Part shown: positions 15,618 through 23,343 of the stretch, piece by piece
Position numbering within the stretch: the first letter of the stretch is position 1
Layout of the letters: the number at the start of each line of letters is the position of its first letter
Assembly: GCF_003428695.1 (NCBI RefSeq)
Contig: NZ_QURH01000255.1
Coordinates: 1 to 34,012, forward strand
DNA: 34,012 bases
DNA from: Actinomadura logoneensis
Lineage (GTDB): Bacteria; Actinomycetota; Actinomycetes; Streptosporangiales; Streptosporangiaceae
Direction: 5' to 3'
Position numbers and translations under genes: made by a program
Notes under the pieces: generated by a model
Database searches by the model: none
What the model was told of the DNA's origin: nothing
What the model saw: only the letters and a program-made list of their open reading frames with translations

Positions 15618-16694
15618 GTGGACTTCGGCGGGGTGAAGGTGCCGGAAGCGTGGGCCGAGGCAGCGCATGCGGTGCCTCGGGAACGGTTCATTCCGGCTGT
15701 GGCGCTGGTCGGTGCGCTACCGGACGATCCCGCTTCGTGGATCGACCGCGATCTCGACCCAGCCGGTTGGCTCCGCGCGGTGTATTCGGACGTTGCAATC
15801 GGCGTCCAGCTCAATGACGGCGCGCTCGACATCAAGGACAAACCCGGTGACCCGTTCGCCGTGGCCACCAGCTCCTGCTCGGCGCCGAGCCTCGTGTTCG
15901 CCATGCTCGAACTGCTCGCTCCGGCGAAAGGCGACGTCGTCCTCGAAATCGGCACCGGCACGGGCTGGACGGCCGGTCTGCTCGCCTCACTTCTCGGCGA
16001 GAACGGCGTCGTCAGCGTCGAGATCGACCCTGCCATCGCCGCCCAGGCCCGAGCCAACCTCCAGAGCGTCGGCCTCATGCCGTCCGTCATCGTCGGCGAC
16101 GGCGCACTCGGGCACCCCGAACGCGCACCCTACGATCGCGTCCACGTCACCTGCGGTGTCACCCGCATCCCGTATGAGTGGGTCGGGCAGTCGAAGGCCG
16201 GTGGCGTAATCGTGCTGCCGTGGACGCCTGGCTGGCAGACGGGCCACATCGTGCGGCTCACTGTCAACGACGGCATCGCGACTGGACGCTTTCATGGGCC
16301 GTCCGGCTTCATGCCGCTGCGTTCCCAGCGTCCACCGGAGGACCCGATCAGCGGCGAGCCCCGCGAGTCGGTGAGCACGCTCGACCCGCACGACCTCGCG
16401 TCCGCACCGGAGGGTCTTTCGTTGGCTGTCGCGGGCCTCCTCCCGGACGTGCGGGGCCACGCCGTCACCAACGCGGACGGCACCCTGCGCGTCGCGGCGA
16501 GGCAGGGCGACTCCCACGCGCTCGCGATCTTTCCCGGCGACGCGTCCCGCGCGGAGGTCGTCCAACGCGGTCCGCGCGACCTGTGGGACGAGCTGGAAGC
16601 GGCCGTCCACCAGTGGAACGCCTGGAACCGTCCGACCCCCGACCGCTTCGGCCTCACCGTCACCCCCGAAGGCCAGCACGTCTGGCTCGACTGA
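15618..16694 (+). CDS. PIMT-like protein methyltransferase with C-terminal extension
   Basis: About 358 residues. It has a protein-L-isoaspartate methyltransferase-like core: AVPRERFIP, AVYSDVAIGVQ, SSCSAPSLVFAMLELLAP, motif I LEIGTGTGWTAGLLASLLG, VSVEIDPAIAAQA and YDRVHVTCGVTRIP. A C-terminal region of about 150 residues ends RFGLTVTPEGQHVWLD. The start is uncertain: TTG 15582 and GTG 15591 are in frame, but TTGCTC (15582-15587)-N18-GACAAT (15606-15611) 6 nt before GTG 15618 suggests a leaderless start there. The architecture matches the methyltransferases linked to ATP-grasp-modified peptides (graspetides), but no ATP-grasp ligase or precursor is visible. A diverged homologue lies at 19569. 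Confidence 0.82.
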   Translation: MDFGGVKVPEAWAEAAHAVPRERFIPAVALVGALPDDPASWIDRDLDPAGWLRAVYSDVAIGVQLNDGALDIKDKPGDPFAVATSSCSAPSLVFAMLELLAPAKGDVVLEIGTGTGWTAGLLASLLGENGVVSVEIDPAIAAQARANLQSVGLMPSVIVGDGALGHPERAPYDRVHVTCGVTRIPYEWVGQSKAGGVIVLPWTPGWQTGHIVRLTVNDGIATGRFHGPSGFMPLRSQRPPEDPISGEPRESVSTLDPHDLASAPEGLSLAVAGLLPDVRGHAVTNADGTLRVAARQGDSHALAIFPGDASRAEVVQRGPRDLWDELEAAVHQWNAWNRPTPDRFGLTVTPEGQHVWLD

Positions 16695-16709
16695 CCGCAC
16701 CCGGGGGGC

Positions 16710-17351
16710 TCAGGTCCAGGGGAAGTGGGTGGTGACCGGGGTGGGGGCCGGGAGGGACTGGTCGGCGGCGATGCGCTTGACCGATGCCGGGGTCTCGCCG
16801 ATCTGGAACGCGGACACGCGGTCCCCGATCCGCACCGCGGCGTACGAGCCCTGCTCTGGCACCTCGTCCGGGATCGCTATCTGGTGCGCGCCGGCCGCGA
16901 GCTCGCCGTTGAAGACGAGCGTTGACTGCGCGACCGGCTCTGGCGGCACGAACCTCGCCCAGAGCCCTTCGACCATGACGGAGGCGGCGGCGTCCAGCGT
17001 TATGTGGAACGCCCGTGCGCTCGCGTCGTACTCCACACCGGAGGCCGCTCCCTTCGCGAACTCCTCGACCTGCGCGATCAGCAGTGGGGCGATACCGCCC
17101 AACCCCTGCATGAAGGTCACCTGAGGGTTGAGTTCACGGATGTCGGCTCGCATCCGCTCCTTCTTCTCCGGCGGCACCATGCCGCCGAAGATCACGAGGT
17201 CGGGCTCGCGGACGTCGTAGTCGTCGAGCAGCGTGTCGAACTGGTTGGTGGCGTTCGCGGCGTATCCCCGTTCGCGCAGCATCGCCACGGCGTCCACCAG
17301 CACTGAACCGGTACGTCCGATGATGAGTATGCGCAGCGTGTTGGTCGACAT
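16710..17351 (-). CDS. Unknown two-domain protein, Rossmann/receiver-like N-terminus
   Basis: The ATG at 17351 (MSTNTLRILIIGRTGSVLVD) gives 213 residues. Residues 1 to about 100 alternate strands and helices like a response-regulator receiver or Rossmann half: ILIIGRTG, RERGYAANATNQFD, then DLVIFGGMVPPEKKERMRAD. Residues about 105-213 look beta-rich, with STLVFNGELAAGAHQIAIP and AAVRIGDRVSAFQIGE. No family is recognised and no catalytic set is evident. It is divergent from the MarR gene at 17440 across 88 bp that contain three operator-like repeats, so it is very likely the main MarR target. Confidence 0.7.
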   Translation of the reverse strand: MSTNTLRILIIGRTGSVLVDAVAMLRERGYAANATNQFDTLLDDYDVREPDLVIFGGMVPPEKKERMRADIRELNPQVTFMQGLGGIAPLLIAQVEEFAKGAASGVEYDASARAFHITLDAAASVMVEGLWARFVPPEPVAQSTLVFNGELAAGAHQIAIPDEVPEQGSYAAVRIGDRVSAFQIGETPASVKRIAADQSLPAPTPVTTHFPWT

Positions 17352-17364
17352 CCCCGCCCCAATT

Positions 17365-17418
17365 GTTGGCTCTACCAATGTTGGCGCGTCCAACATAACA
17401 ACCGTTGGGCGCGCCAAC
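17365..17418. promoter_or_regulatory. Three MarR-type operator repeats
   Basis: GTTGG-N5-CCAAC elements lie at 17365-17379 (one mismatch), 17380-17394 (perfect, extended to TGTTGG-N5-CCAACA at 17379-17395) and 17404-17418 (perfect). They fill the gap between the divergent unknown gene and the MarR gene. TACACT at 17427-17432, 7 nt before the MarR ATG, with TTGGGC at 17405-17410 overlapping the third element, looks like the MarR promoter. Confidence 0.75.
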
Positions 17419-17439
17419 AAGTGGCCTACACTCGGGGCC

Positions 17440-17892
17440 ATGCGCGAGCACGCCGCACCGCAACGCACCCCGGACCGGCTCAAGGACCGCCCCACATGGC
17501 TGCTGGGCCAGGCCGCCGCGCGGGCGTCCGCGCTGCTGGCCGCGGGTTTCGCCGAGCACGGGAACGGGCTGCGCGGGTACCACTACCGGCTTCTCGTCGC
17601 GCTCGAGCAGTGGGGGCCGGAGAGCCAGGCCGACCTCGGCCGCGACACCGGCATCGACCGCAGCGACGTGACCGCCGCCTTGAGCGACCTCGAAGGACTC
17701 GGCCTCGTGGCACGCGAGATCGACCCCGCCCATCGGCGTCGGAAGATCGTCTCGATCACCGCCGCCGGCTCGGCGACATTGCGCGAGCTGGACACCGTGC
17801 TCGACGGCATCCAGGAGGAATTGCTCGCCCCGCTGTCGGCGGCCCAGCAGAAGCAGTTCGTCGAGATCATGCGGCGGCTCAACGGCCACTGA
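17440..17892 (+). CDS. MarR family transcriptional regulator
   Basis: The ATG at 17440 gives 150 residues, the usual MarR length. The N-terminal helix WLLGQAAARASALLAAGF is followed by YHYRLLVALEQWG. The winged helix SQADLGRDTGIDRSDVTAAL, with DPAHRRRKIVSIT as the beta wing, is typical. The frame is open upstream, but those codons run through the operator region. Leaderless transcription is likely (TACACT 7 nt before ATG). It probably represses itself and the divergent unknown gene through the GTTGG-N5-CCAAC sites. Confidence 0.9.
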   Translation: MREHAAPQRTPDRLKDRPTWLLGQAAARASALLAAGFAEHGNGLRGYHYRLLVALEQWGPESQADLGRDTGIDRSDVTAALSDLEGLGLVAREIDPAHRRRKIVSITAAGSATLRELDTVLDGIQEELLAPLSAAQQKQFVEIMRRLNGH

Positions 17893-17896
17893 ACGA

Positions 17897-17935
17897 GCGG
17901 AGGAAGACCCCGGCGTCACCGGGGCCTTCCTCCGC
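17897..17935. terminator. Long bidirectional hairpin terminator
   Basis: A 17-bp stem with one mismatch (17897-17913 with 17919-17935) closes a 5-nt loop CGTCA, between the MarR stop and the convergent esterase stop. Confidence 0.75.
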
Positions 17936-17943
17936 GGGCGGGG

Positions 17944-19452
17944 TCAGGCGAAGCGCTGGGAAGCCGAGCCGTTGCAGGGCTGCAGCGCCACGGCCTTGTC
18001 CGCGACCGGCTGCGTCAGGCACAGGCCGTTCGCGGTGGCCGGACGGATGGTGCCGTCGGACGGCATCGTCCACTGCTGGTTCGTGCCGCCGTGGCAGTCC
18101 CACAGGATGGCGGCGGTCGGGGCGGCGATGTCGCGGGAGTCCAGGCACCGGTCGTGCGACAGCCCGCTGTGGATGGACTTGTACGCCGGGTCGTACCACC
18201 AGGTCTGGTTGCGGCCCCCGTGGCAGGCCCAGCCGACCACGGCGGTGTAGTTGCGCGACGAGCCGCCGTTGGCGTCAACGCACTGGCCGGTGGCCTGGTT
18301 CTTGAGCGGCTTGAACTTGTCGTCCCACGCGCCGGGGTAGAGCTTGGCGGTGTTGGTGGACGCGGGGTCGGCGCACGACGCCTCGCGCAGCCCGGAGTCG
18401 TAAAGCTGGCTGAAGCACGACGCGAACGCGCCGTGACCTGCGGCGTTGGGGTGGTAGGACTGCCGGACGGAGTTCTCGTCCGGCGGGAACGAACCGTCGT
18501 AGAAGAAGCCGCGCGCCCAGGTCGTCTCGGTGCAGACCTCGTGCCCGTGGAACAGCCGCGAGGCGTCCAGGTAGATCGCGCCGGACTGCTGGGCGGCCCT
18601 GCGGATGCCGACCTCGAAGGCCGGGACGGCCGCGTTGCGCCCCCAGGCCGCGTCGGAGTCGTAGCCGAGGCAGCCGCCGGGGAGCTTGCCCGGGAAGTTC
18701 GGGTTGTCGGCCATGTCGGGGCTGATGGGCGACGGGTAGCTCATCAGGACGAGCTTGTAGGAGTCGTCGGTGTACCCGGCGTCCCGCATGACCTTCTTGA
18801 GGTCGGTGACGGTGGCCGCCACCTTCGGCACCATGCCGTCCACGCGGGCCTGCCAGCCGGGGGCGTAGGTCGGCTCGCACGTGCCCTTGGAGAGGATCCA
18901 GCGCTCGACGCAGTCGGTCATCACCGGGCCGAACTGGATGTCGTCGTTCGCGCCGACGACCAGCACGACCATCTTGAGGCGGGTGTTGCGGGCCTTGATC
19001 GCGAGGTTGTCGCTCTGGACGAGCTGGTCGGCGTACTGCTTCACGCCGCCGATCTTGATGTGGTAGGTGGCCGCGCCCGAACAGGAGACGTTGGTGGAGA
19101 CGTCCGCCGGGATGGTGGTGCGGTAGATCGCGGCCTCCTGCGAGCGGTGGCACCAGTTCGTCGGGCCGGCGGTGTCCGGCCAGTAGGAACCGGCGCCCTC
19201 ACCGGAGATCTCCGAGTCACCGAGGGAGATCAGACCGGTCTTGCGCTGGGCCATCGGGCGTTCCTCCGGGCTGCCGTACAGCTTGGTGGCCTCGGCCGCG
19301 CGGATCTGCTCCAGGTCGGCGGGCAGCGGCGTGCTCGCCACCACGGCCGTGGTGGGGGCGGCGCTCGCGGAGGGGACGGCGAGGGACAGGAGGGAGAGGG
19401 CGGCGGTGGCTGCGACGAAACACGTCCGCAGCCGTGGCCGGGGGTGGGACAT
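17944..19452 (-). CDS. Secreted SGNH/GDSL esterase with ricin-type lectin domain
   Basis: 502 residues. The signal peptide runs to about Ala31 (SLLSLAVPSASA). The SGNH domain has block I LISLGDSEISGEG with Ser80, block III VVGANDDIQFG with Asn, and block V SYHPNAAGHGAF with the catalytic His. It is Cys-rich, as secreted lipases often are. From about residue 375 a ricin B-like region begins NQATGQCVDANGGSSR, with repeats ending NQTWWY, NQQWT and SQRFA (QxW-type). This suggests an extracellular esterase targeted to a glycan or plant/cell-wall polymer. The mature N-terminal segment also has PLPADLEQIRAAEATKLYGS. A GTTACC/GGTAA dyad lies about 20-35 nt upstream of the start. Confidence 0.87.
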   Translation of the reverse strand: MSHPRPRLRTCFVAATAALSLLSLAVPSASAAPTTAVVASTPLPADLEQIRAAEATKLYGSPEERPMAQRKTGLISLGDSEISGEGAGSYWPDTAGPTNWCHRSQEAAIYRTTIPADVSTNVSCSGAATYHIKIGGVKQYADQLVQSDNLAIKARNTRLKMVVLVVGANDDIQFGPVMTDCVERWILSKGTCEPTYAPGWQARVDGMVPKVAATVTDLKKVMRDAGYTDDSYKLVLMSYPSPISPDMADNPNFPGKLPGGCLGYDSDAAWGRNAAVPAFEVGIRRAAQQSGAIYLDASRLFHGHEVCTETTWARGFFYDGSFPPDENSVRQSYHPNAAGHGAFASCFSQLYDSGLREASCADPASTNTAKLYPGAWDDKFKPLKNQATGQCVDANGGSSRNYTAVVGWACHGGRNQTWWYDPAYKSIHSGLSHDRCLDSRDIAAPTAAILWDCHGGTNQQWTMPSDGTIRPATANGLCLTQPVADKAVALQPCNGSASQRFA

Positions 19453-19568
19453 GGGGGACCTCCCGGGCTGGGTGTTACCCCCGGTAATAACCCGGCCGGC
19501 GGCTCCCCGGAAGACCCAACATGAAAATCACTCAACTTTTTTCCGCCCCCGCGCGAGACGCGAACGCC

Positions 19569-20693
19569 TCACAGCCAGCCGACTGGAATGTCGGGCCGGT
19601 CAAGCCAAAGGGTCTGCTCGTGGGCCCTCACCGTCAGCCCGAAACGTTCGACCGTCGGGGACCCGGCCCCCAGCCAAGTCGCGCGCGCCGCTTCAGCGAC
19701 TTCCCAGACGTCCCCGGAACCGCCGAACCTGACGAGGCCCACACCACGACGCGGGACGGTCGCCCACGACCGGTTCGCGATGAGCGTCACCTCGTCCGCA
19801 CCTGGGAAGACGATCAGGCCCGGCAGTTTGGCCCACACCATCAGCCCCAGCCCCTCGGCCATCAGCGCTTCGCCCGGCACTGCCGTGGCGCGGCGGCGGG
19901 CGCGGGTCTTGTCGAGCGCGGGCGGCTCGGGGTAGCCGGACGCGTCGCCGTGCCGGGCGGGCATGAAGCCCGCGCGGCAGGGCAGCAGGTGGCCGCTTGC
20001 CGATCCGTGGTCCACGGTGAGCTTGGCCAGGCCGCCCGTCCAGAGCGCGCCGGGTGGCCGCAGGTCGGCGAGAATCAGGCCGCCCGGGACGGTCTGCTTC
20101 ACCCAAGCCCACGGCACACGCGGGAACGACACCGTCGCGATGATCCGGTCGAACGGGGCTCGCTCGGGGTAGCCGTCCTGACCGTCGCGACAGCCTGCGA
20201 CCGGGTCGTACCCGGCGGCTTTCAGGTGCCGCCAAGCGGTCGTGGTGACGTCCGGATCGACGTCGATGGTGCACACCAGCCGGTCTCCGAGGCGTTCGCA
20301 CAGCAGCGCGGCGTTGTAGCCGGTACCGGTGCCGATCTCCAGCACCCGCATCGCGTCCAGCAGGTCCAGCTCGCGCAGCATTCGCAGCATCAGGCTGGGA
20401 GCGGTGGAACTTGAGACGGCGAAGGTACCGCCGTGATGCTCGGCAAGGCGGGTCACCAGCGTCTGGTCGCTGTAGACGGCGCTCAGGTAACCGGGCGTCC
20501 GCGACGTGACAGGCGGCCCATAGCCGGTCGGGGTGGACGGAAAGAACGTCGGGACGAACAGATGCCGAGGGACGTTGACGACCGCCCGGTGCAGGGCCGG
20601 GTCAGTGAGGACGCCATCACGGGTCAACCGGTCGCCCAGCTGGACAGCGTAAGGTTTCCAGTCCTCCGCTGGCCCCTCGGGCATGCCCTCCAT
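19569..20693 (-). CDS. PIMT-like protein methyltransferase (second copy)
   Basis: The ATG at 20693, 9 nt after GAGGGG, gives 374 residues; ATG 20684 is also possible. The core follows the first copy at 15618: VPRHLFVPTFF, AVYSDQTLVTR, SSSTAPSLMLRMLRE, LEIGTGTGYNAALLCERLG, TIDVDPDVTT and FDRIIATVSFPRVPWAW. It ends VERFGLTVRAHEQTLWLDRP, like RFGLTVTPEGQHVWLD in the other copy. Both proteins therefore share the non-canonical SSxSAPS/SSSTAPS loop and a conserved C-terminal end absent from housekeeping PIMT. This is the group often found with ATP-grasp peptide ligases; none is visible here. The substrate may be a modified peptide or aspartate-rich protein. Confidence 0.82.
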   Translation of the reverse strand: MEGMPEGPAEDWKPYAVQLGDRLTRDGVLTDPALHRAVVNVPRHLFVPTFFPSTPTGYGPPVTSRTPGYLSAVYSDQTLVTRLAEHHGGTFAVSSSTAPSLMLRMLRELDLLDAMRVLEIGTGTGYNAALLCERLGDRLVCTIDVDPDVTTTAWRHLKAAGYDPVAGCRDGQDGYPERAPFDRIIATVSFPRVPWAWVKQTVPGGLILADLRPPGALWTGGLAKLTVDHGSASGHLLPCRAGFMPARHGDASGYPEPPALDKTRARRRATAVPGEALMAEGLGLMVWAKLPGLIVFPGADEVTLIANRSWATVPRRGVGLVRFGGSGDVWEVAEAARATWLGAGSPTVERFGLTVRAHEQTLWLDRPDIPVGWL

Positions 20694-20896
20694 CACCGAA
20701 GACCCCTCATCAGCCTCCCAGCGATCGCGACGGCGTTGGCCACGAACGGAGGTCACCCAGCGACATGGAACGATCACACCTTCTTCGCAACGCCAGGATG
20801 ACATCTCGGAGGCTTCCGGTCCGTCCTTGCCGAACCACGTCACTGCGGACGGCCCACATCAGCGCGCCGGCGTCACACTCGGCCGGTGTGCGGCAA

Positions 20897-20931
20897 TTGT
20901 CTCTAGCGGTCGGCCGCTCTAGCGTGCGGGG
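20897..20931 (+). promoter_or_regulatory. Leaderless promoter of the gene at 20932
   Basis: TTGTCT (20897-20902), a 17-bp spacer and TAGCGT (20920-20925), then 6 nt to the ATG. No Shine-Dalgarno is visible, so the mRNA probably begins at the start codon. Confidence 0.6.
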
Positions 20932-21806
20932 ATGAGTGGCGGACACGTCTACCTGGTGACGGTGGACGAGCACGGCTACCGGGTGCGTGGGCGGCGGCGC
21001 GGCACGCATGCGCTGTACCGGGAGCTGCTGGCCGGTCCCCAGGGTCTCGCCGACGACGGTGAGAGCTGCGGCTGGGTGAACGCGACCTGGTGGAACGGGG
21101 TCGTCCTGCTGGACGAGCGGCGGCGGCTGCTGCTGGTGCACCTGGCCGAGGATCCGCCGCTGCCGCGCGGTGACCTCCTGGAGGTCCGGGCGTGGCTGGC
21201 AGCGGTCGCCGAGCGGTGGCCTGGATGGAGCGTGCGGTGGGCGGCGCGCGGGCTGCGCGAGGCGCTGGACCACCTGCGCTTGCCTTACGACACGGTGTGG
21301 GACCTGGAGGAGAATTCGCGGCCACTGCCCGCCACCTGGAGGAGAATTCGCGGCCACTGCCCGCCGGGTGGGCCGACTCCCCCACCGAGGACGACGACTT
21401 CGGACGTGTCGCGCCAGTCCTCGTCGCCGTGCGCGAGCACAGCGAGGCGGCGCCGTGGTTCGCCGGGCGCTGGAGTCCGGGGCTGGAGCAGGTGCTGCTG
21501 GCCGGACCGGGCGTCGTGCTCGCCGAACGGCACCGGGGACAGCAGAGCGCGGTACTGGAGGCCATCCCCTGGAGCGGGATATGCATGGACGTCCCCAGGC
21601 GGCGGCTCGACTGGTGGTCGCTGGAATGTGCCATCGAAGTCGAGGCTGTGAACGCCCGCTGGCCCGGGTGGACGCTGACCGACCACGGCGACCGCTTCGA
21701 GGACGTCACGCCCCTCGCCGGCCCCGAACTCCTCATCGACGCGGGCACGCAGACCGACGCCGCACACCGCGTCCACGCCGCACTGCTGTCCCACCCGCGC
21801 CGCTGA
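20932..21806 (+). pseudogene. Unknown gene frameshifted by a 32-bp tandem duplication
   Basis: The first frame starts at ATG 20932 and runs in register up to LEENSRPLPA, after which a duplicated 32-bp segment shifts it to an unrelated frame. Deleting one copy rejoins it to the frame that ends at TGA 21804-21806, giving about 280 residues. The two halves look related: AAVAERWPGWSVRWAARGLR in the first and EAVNARWPGWTLTDHGDRFE in the second, each preceded by a hydrophobic VVLLDERR or VVLAERHR strand. So the intact protein is probably a duplicated domain of unknown function. As sequenced, the gene yields only a truncated product. The clean codon bias of both parts says the break is recent, reversible or an assembly error. 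Confidence 0.8.
21302..21365 (+). repeat. Perfect 32-bp tandem duplication
   Basis: Positions 21302-21333 and 21334-21365 are identical, each containing GGAGGAGAATTCGCGG. The unit is not a multiple of three and breaks the reading frame of the gene around it. Confidence 0.97.
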
Positions 21807-21843
21807 GCGCCACAGCCAACCAACCGCGTCCGCCAGGCTTATG

Positions 21844-22041
21844 TCAGGGACGCGCCTTCACCGCTGAGGTGAACGTCCGCCACTCGTCGAGAGAGACAGC
21901 CAGCCTCGGCCCCTCCGGGTCCTTGGAATCACGGACGGCGACGCGCAGACCAGCGTCTGCGATCTCCACACAGTCGGAGTGCTGCGCTGAACTGTGGCTG
22001 CTCTTTCGCCAGTTGAGGCCATGTGTCTCGTGGACGTTCAC
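21844..22041 (-). CDS. DUF397 domain protein (downstream copy)
   Basis: 65 residues from a GTG start. The DUF397 pattern is complete: LNWRKSSHSSAQHSDCVEIA, RVAVRDSKDPEGPRLAVS and the end LDEWRTFTSAVKA. DUF397 proteins are small partners of HTH-DUF5753 regulators in actinomycetes. The start overlaps the stop of the other DUF397 gene by 4 nt (GTGA), so translation is coupled. It shares the WRKS-x-HS and RDSKDP-x-GP motifs with that neighbour, so the two arose by duplication. Confidence 0.9.
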   Translation of the reverse strand: MNVHETHGLNWRKSSHSSAQHSDCVEIADAGLRVAVRDSKDPEGPRLAVSLDEWRTFTSAVKARP

Positions 22042-22244
22042 GTGACTGGCCCCTCTTTGATCGCGGTCATGAACGCTCGCCAGTCGGTTGAGGAGACGGA
22101 CAGATTCGGGCCGCCTGGATCTTTGGAGTCCCGCACGAACGTGGTCCGGATGAGTGCGGCGACTTCCACACAGTCAGAGCCGTTCGGCGTGCTGTGGGTG
22201 CTCTTACGCCAGGTCAGTATGGAACTTTCAGGCACAGTCGCCAT
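22038..22244 (-). CDS. DUF397 domain protein (upstream copy)
   Basis: The ATG at 22244 gives 68 residues: ILTWRKSTHSTPNGSDCVEV, TTFVRDSKDPGGPNLSVSS and DWRAFMTAIKEG. The start lies 17 nt inside the end of the HTH-DUF5753 gene and GGAGG precedes it, so all three genes form one operon. In WhiJ-like systems the DUF397 partner counteracts the HTH protein; applying this here is inference from gene order. Confidence 0.9.
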   Translation of the reverse strand: MATVPESSILTWRKSTHSTPNGSDCVEVAALIRTTFVRDSKDPGGPNLSVSSTDWRAFMTAIKEGPVT

Positions 22245-23094
22245 GCTGGGAGACCTCCTTGGCGGTCGCGGCGAGGAAGGCCGCCGACTCGCCCGGCGAC
22301 CATGCCGCGTCGCTGACGTCTTCAAAGAACCGGCCAATCCGGTCAACGTGGAGCGAACTCTCAATGTAGATCTCTCCACCTGCAGTCTCAACGTAGGCGA
22401 CGTCCGGATCCTCGGGCTCGTGATATCCGAGAACGACGAAACCGCCGTCCAAGCCCGCGTGCATCCCGGCCGAGAACGGCAGAACCTGCACCGTGATGTT
22501 GGGGCGTCGGGCCGCGGCTTCCAATGAGGCCAACTGCTCGGCCATGACTCCCGGCGTGGTGGGACCCCGCCTGATCGCAGCCTCGTCCAGTACGACGTGC
22601 AAGCTCGGCGCCGACGGGCGCGAGAGCAAGGCCCTTCGCGCGAGTCTGGCTTGAAGGCGCCGCTCCAGCGTTATGCGGTCGAGGCCCACACCGCCTGCCG
22701 AGAGGAGCGTGTGGGCGTAGGCATCGGTCTGGAGCAAGCCTGGGATCACCTGGGGATACCAGCCTCGAATGCTCGAAGCCTCGTCCTCAAGCGCCACGAA
22801 GGACGACTGGAAGACATCGGAGTATGCCGTCCACCATCCGCGTTGGCGTGCTTGCCGGGCGAGGTCCATGAGCGCCGCACGGTCGGGCAGGTCCGCGCCG
22901 TAGAGGTCGAGCGCCGCGCTGACGTCGGCGGGCGTGGGGCGGGTTCTGGCGGCTTCGAAGCGCACCAGTTTGGTGCGTGACCAGCCGAGCCGGTCGGAGG
23001 CGGCCTCGGTCGTGAGGCCGGCGCGCTCGCGGTGCTTGCGCAGTTCGCGGGCCAGGCGTCGGTGACGCACCGTAGGGCTCTTGATACCGGTCAT
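22228..23094 (-). CDS. HTH (XRE-type) regulator with DUF5753, WhiJ-like
   Basis: The ATG at 23094 gives 288 residues. Residues about 10-60 form an XRE-type HTH: LARELRKHRERAGLTTEAAS, DRLGWSRTKLVRFEAARTRP. From about residue 90 onward the DUF5753 ligand-like domain is clear: IRGWYPQVIPGLLQTDAYAH, RLQARLARRALLSRP, LHVVLDEAAIRR, ITVQVLPFSAGMHAG and YIESSLHVDRIGRFFEDVS. This protein class includes WhiJ and its many Streptomyces paralogues, which govern differentiation. It leads a minus-strand operon with two DUF397 genes and is divergent from a small protein and anti-sigma-like ATPase gene. Confidence 0.92.
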   Translation of the reverse strand: MTGIKSPTVRHRRLARELRKHRERAGLTTEAASDRLGWSRTKLVRFEAARTRPTPADVSAALDLYGADLPDRAALMDLARQARQRGWWTAYSDVFQSSFVALEDEASSIRGWYPQVIPGLLQTDAYAHTLLSAGGVGLDRITLERRLQARLARRALLSRPSAPSLHVVLDEAAIRRGPTTPGVMAEQLASLEAAARRPNITVQVLPFSAGMHAGLDGGFVVLGYHEPEDPDVAYVETAGGEIYIESSLHVDRIGRFFEDVSDAAWSPGESAAFLAATAKEVSQHGDCA

Positions 23095-23343
23095 GACGGG
23101 AGCATGCGGCAGCCGCGCGGAGCGCTGCAACCGGATCTACAAAAAATCATGGACCAACTGCACTGATGCATGGACAAGCGCGCCGCGACGGGTTCACGAT
23201 AAGCGAGCGCAACCAAGTGACCACAGATAGTGATCACCGCCCGGTGCGGACGTCCGCTGCCGGGTTGAGAAGCCGCCGCGCGGCCGGGTGTGGATTGGAG
23301 CCCTCCCCCGGCCGCGCGGCCCATCCTCACAAGGAGGACGCAC
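23095..23343. promoter_or_regulatory. Divergent control region with a 14-bp leader hairpin
   Basis: This gap separates the HTH operon from the 23344 operon. It has an unusual A-run CTACAAAAAATCATGGAC near 23136-23153, a CATGGAC direct repeat (about 20 bp apart), and AGTGATCAC near 23229. At 23275-23288 and 23307-23320 there is a perfect 14-bp inverted repeat with an 18-nt loop, each arm itself nearly palindromic (GGCCGCGCGGCC). It ends 10 nt before the AAGGAGG of the small gene, so it may act as an mRNA leader structure or a regulator site. Confidence 0.6.

Noticed and set aside
20694-20931. Graspetide precursor gene next to the second PIMT-like enzyme
   Set aside because: No short frame with a ribosome site and a Thr/Asp/Glu-rich core was found on either strand.
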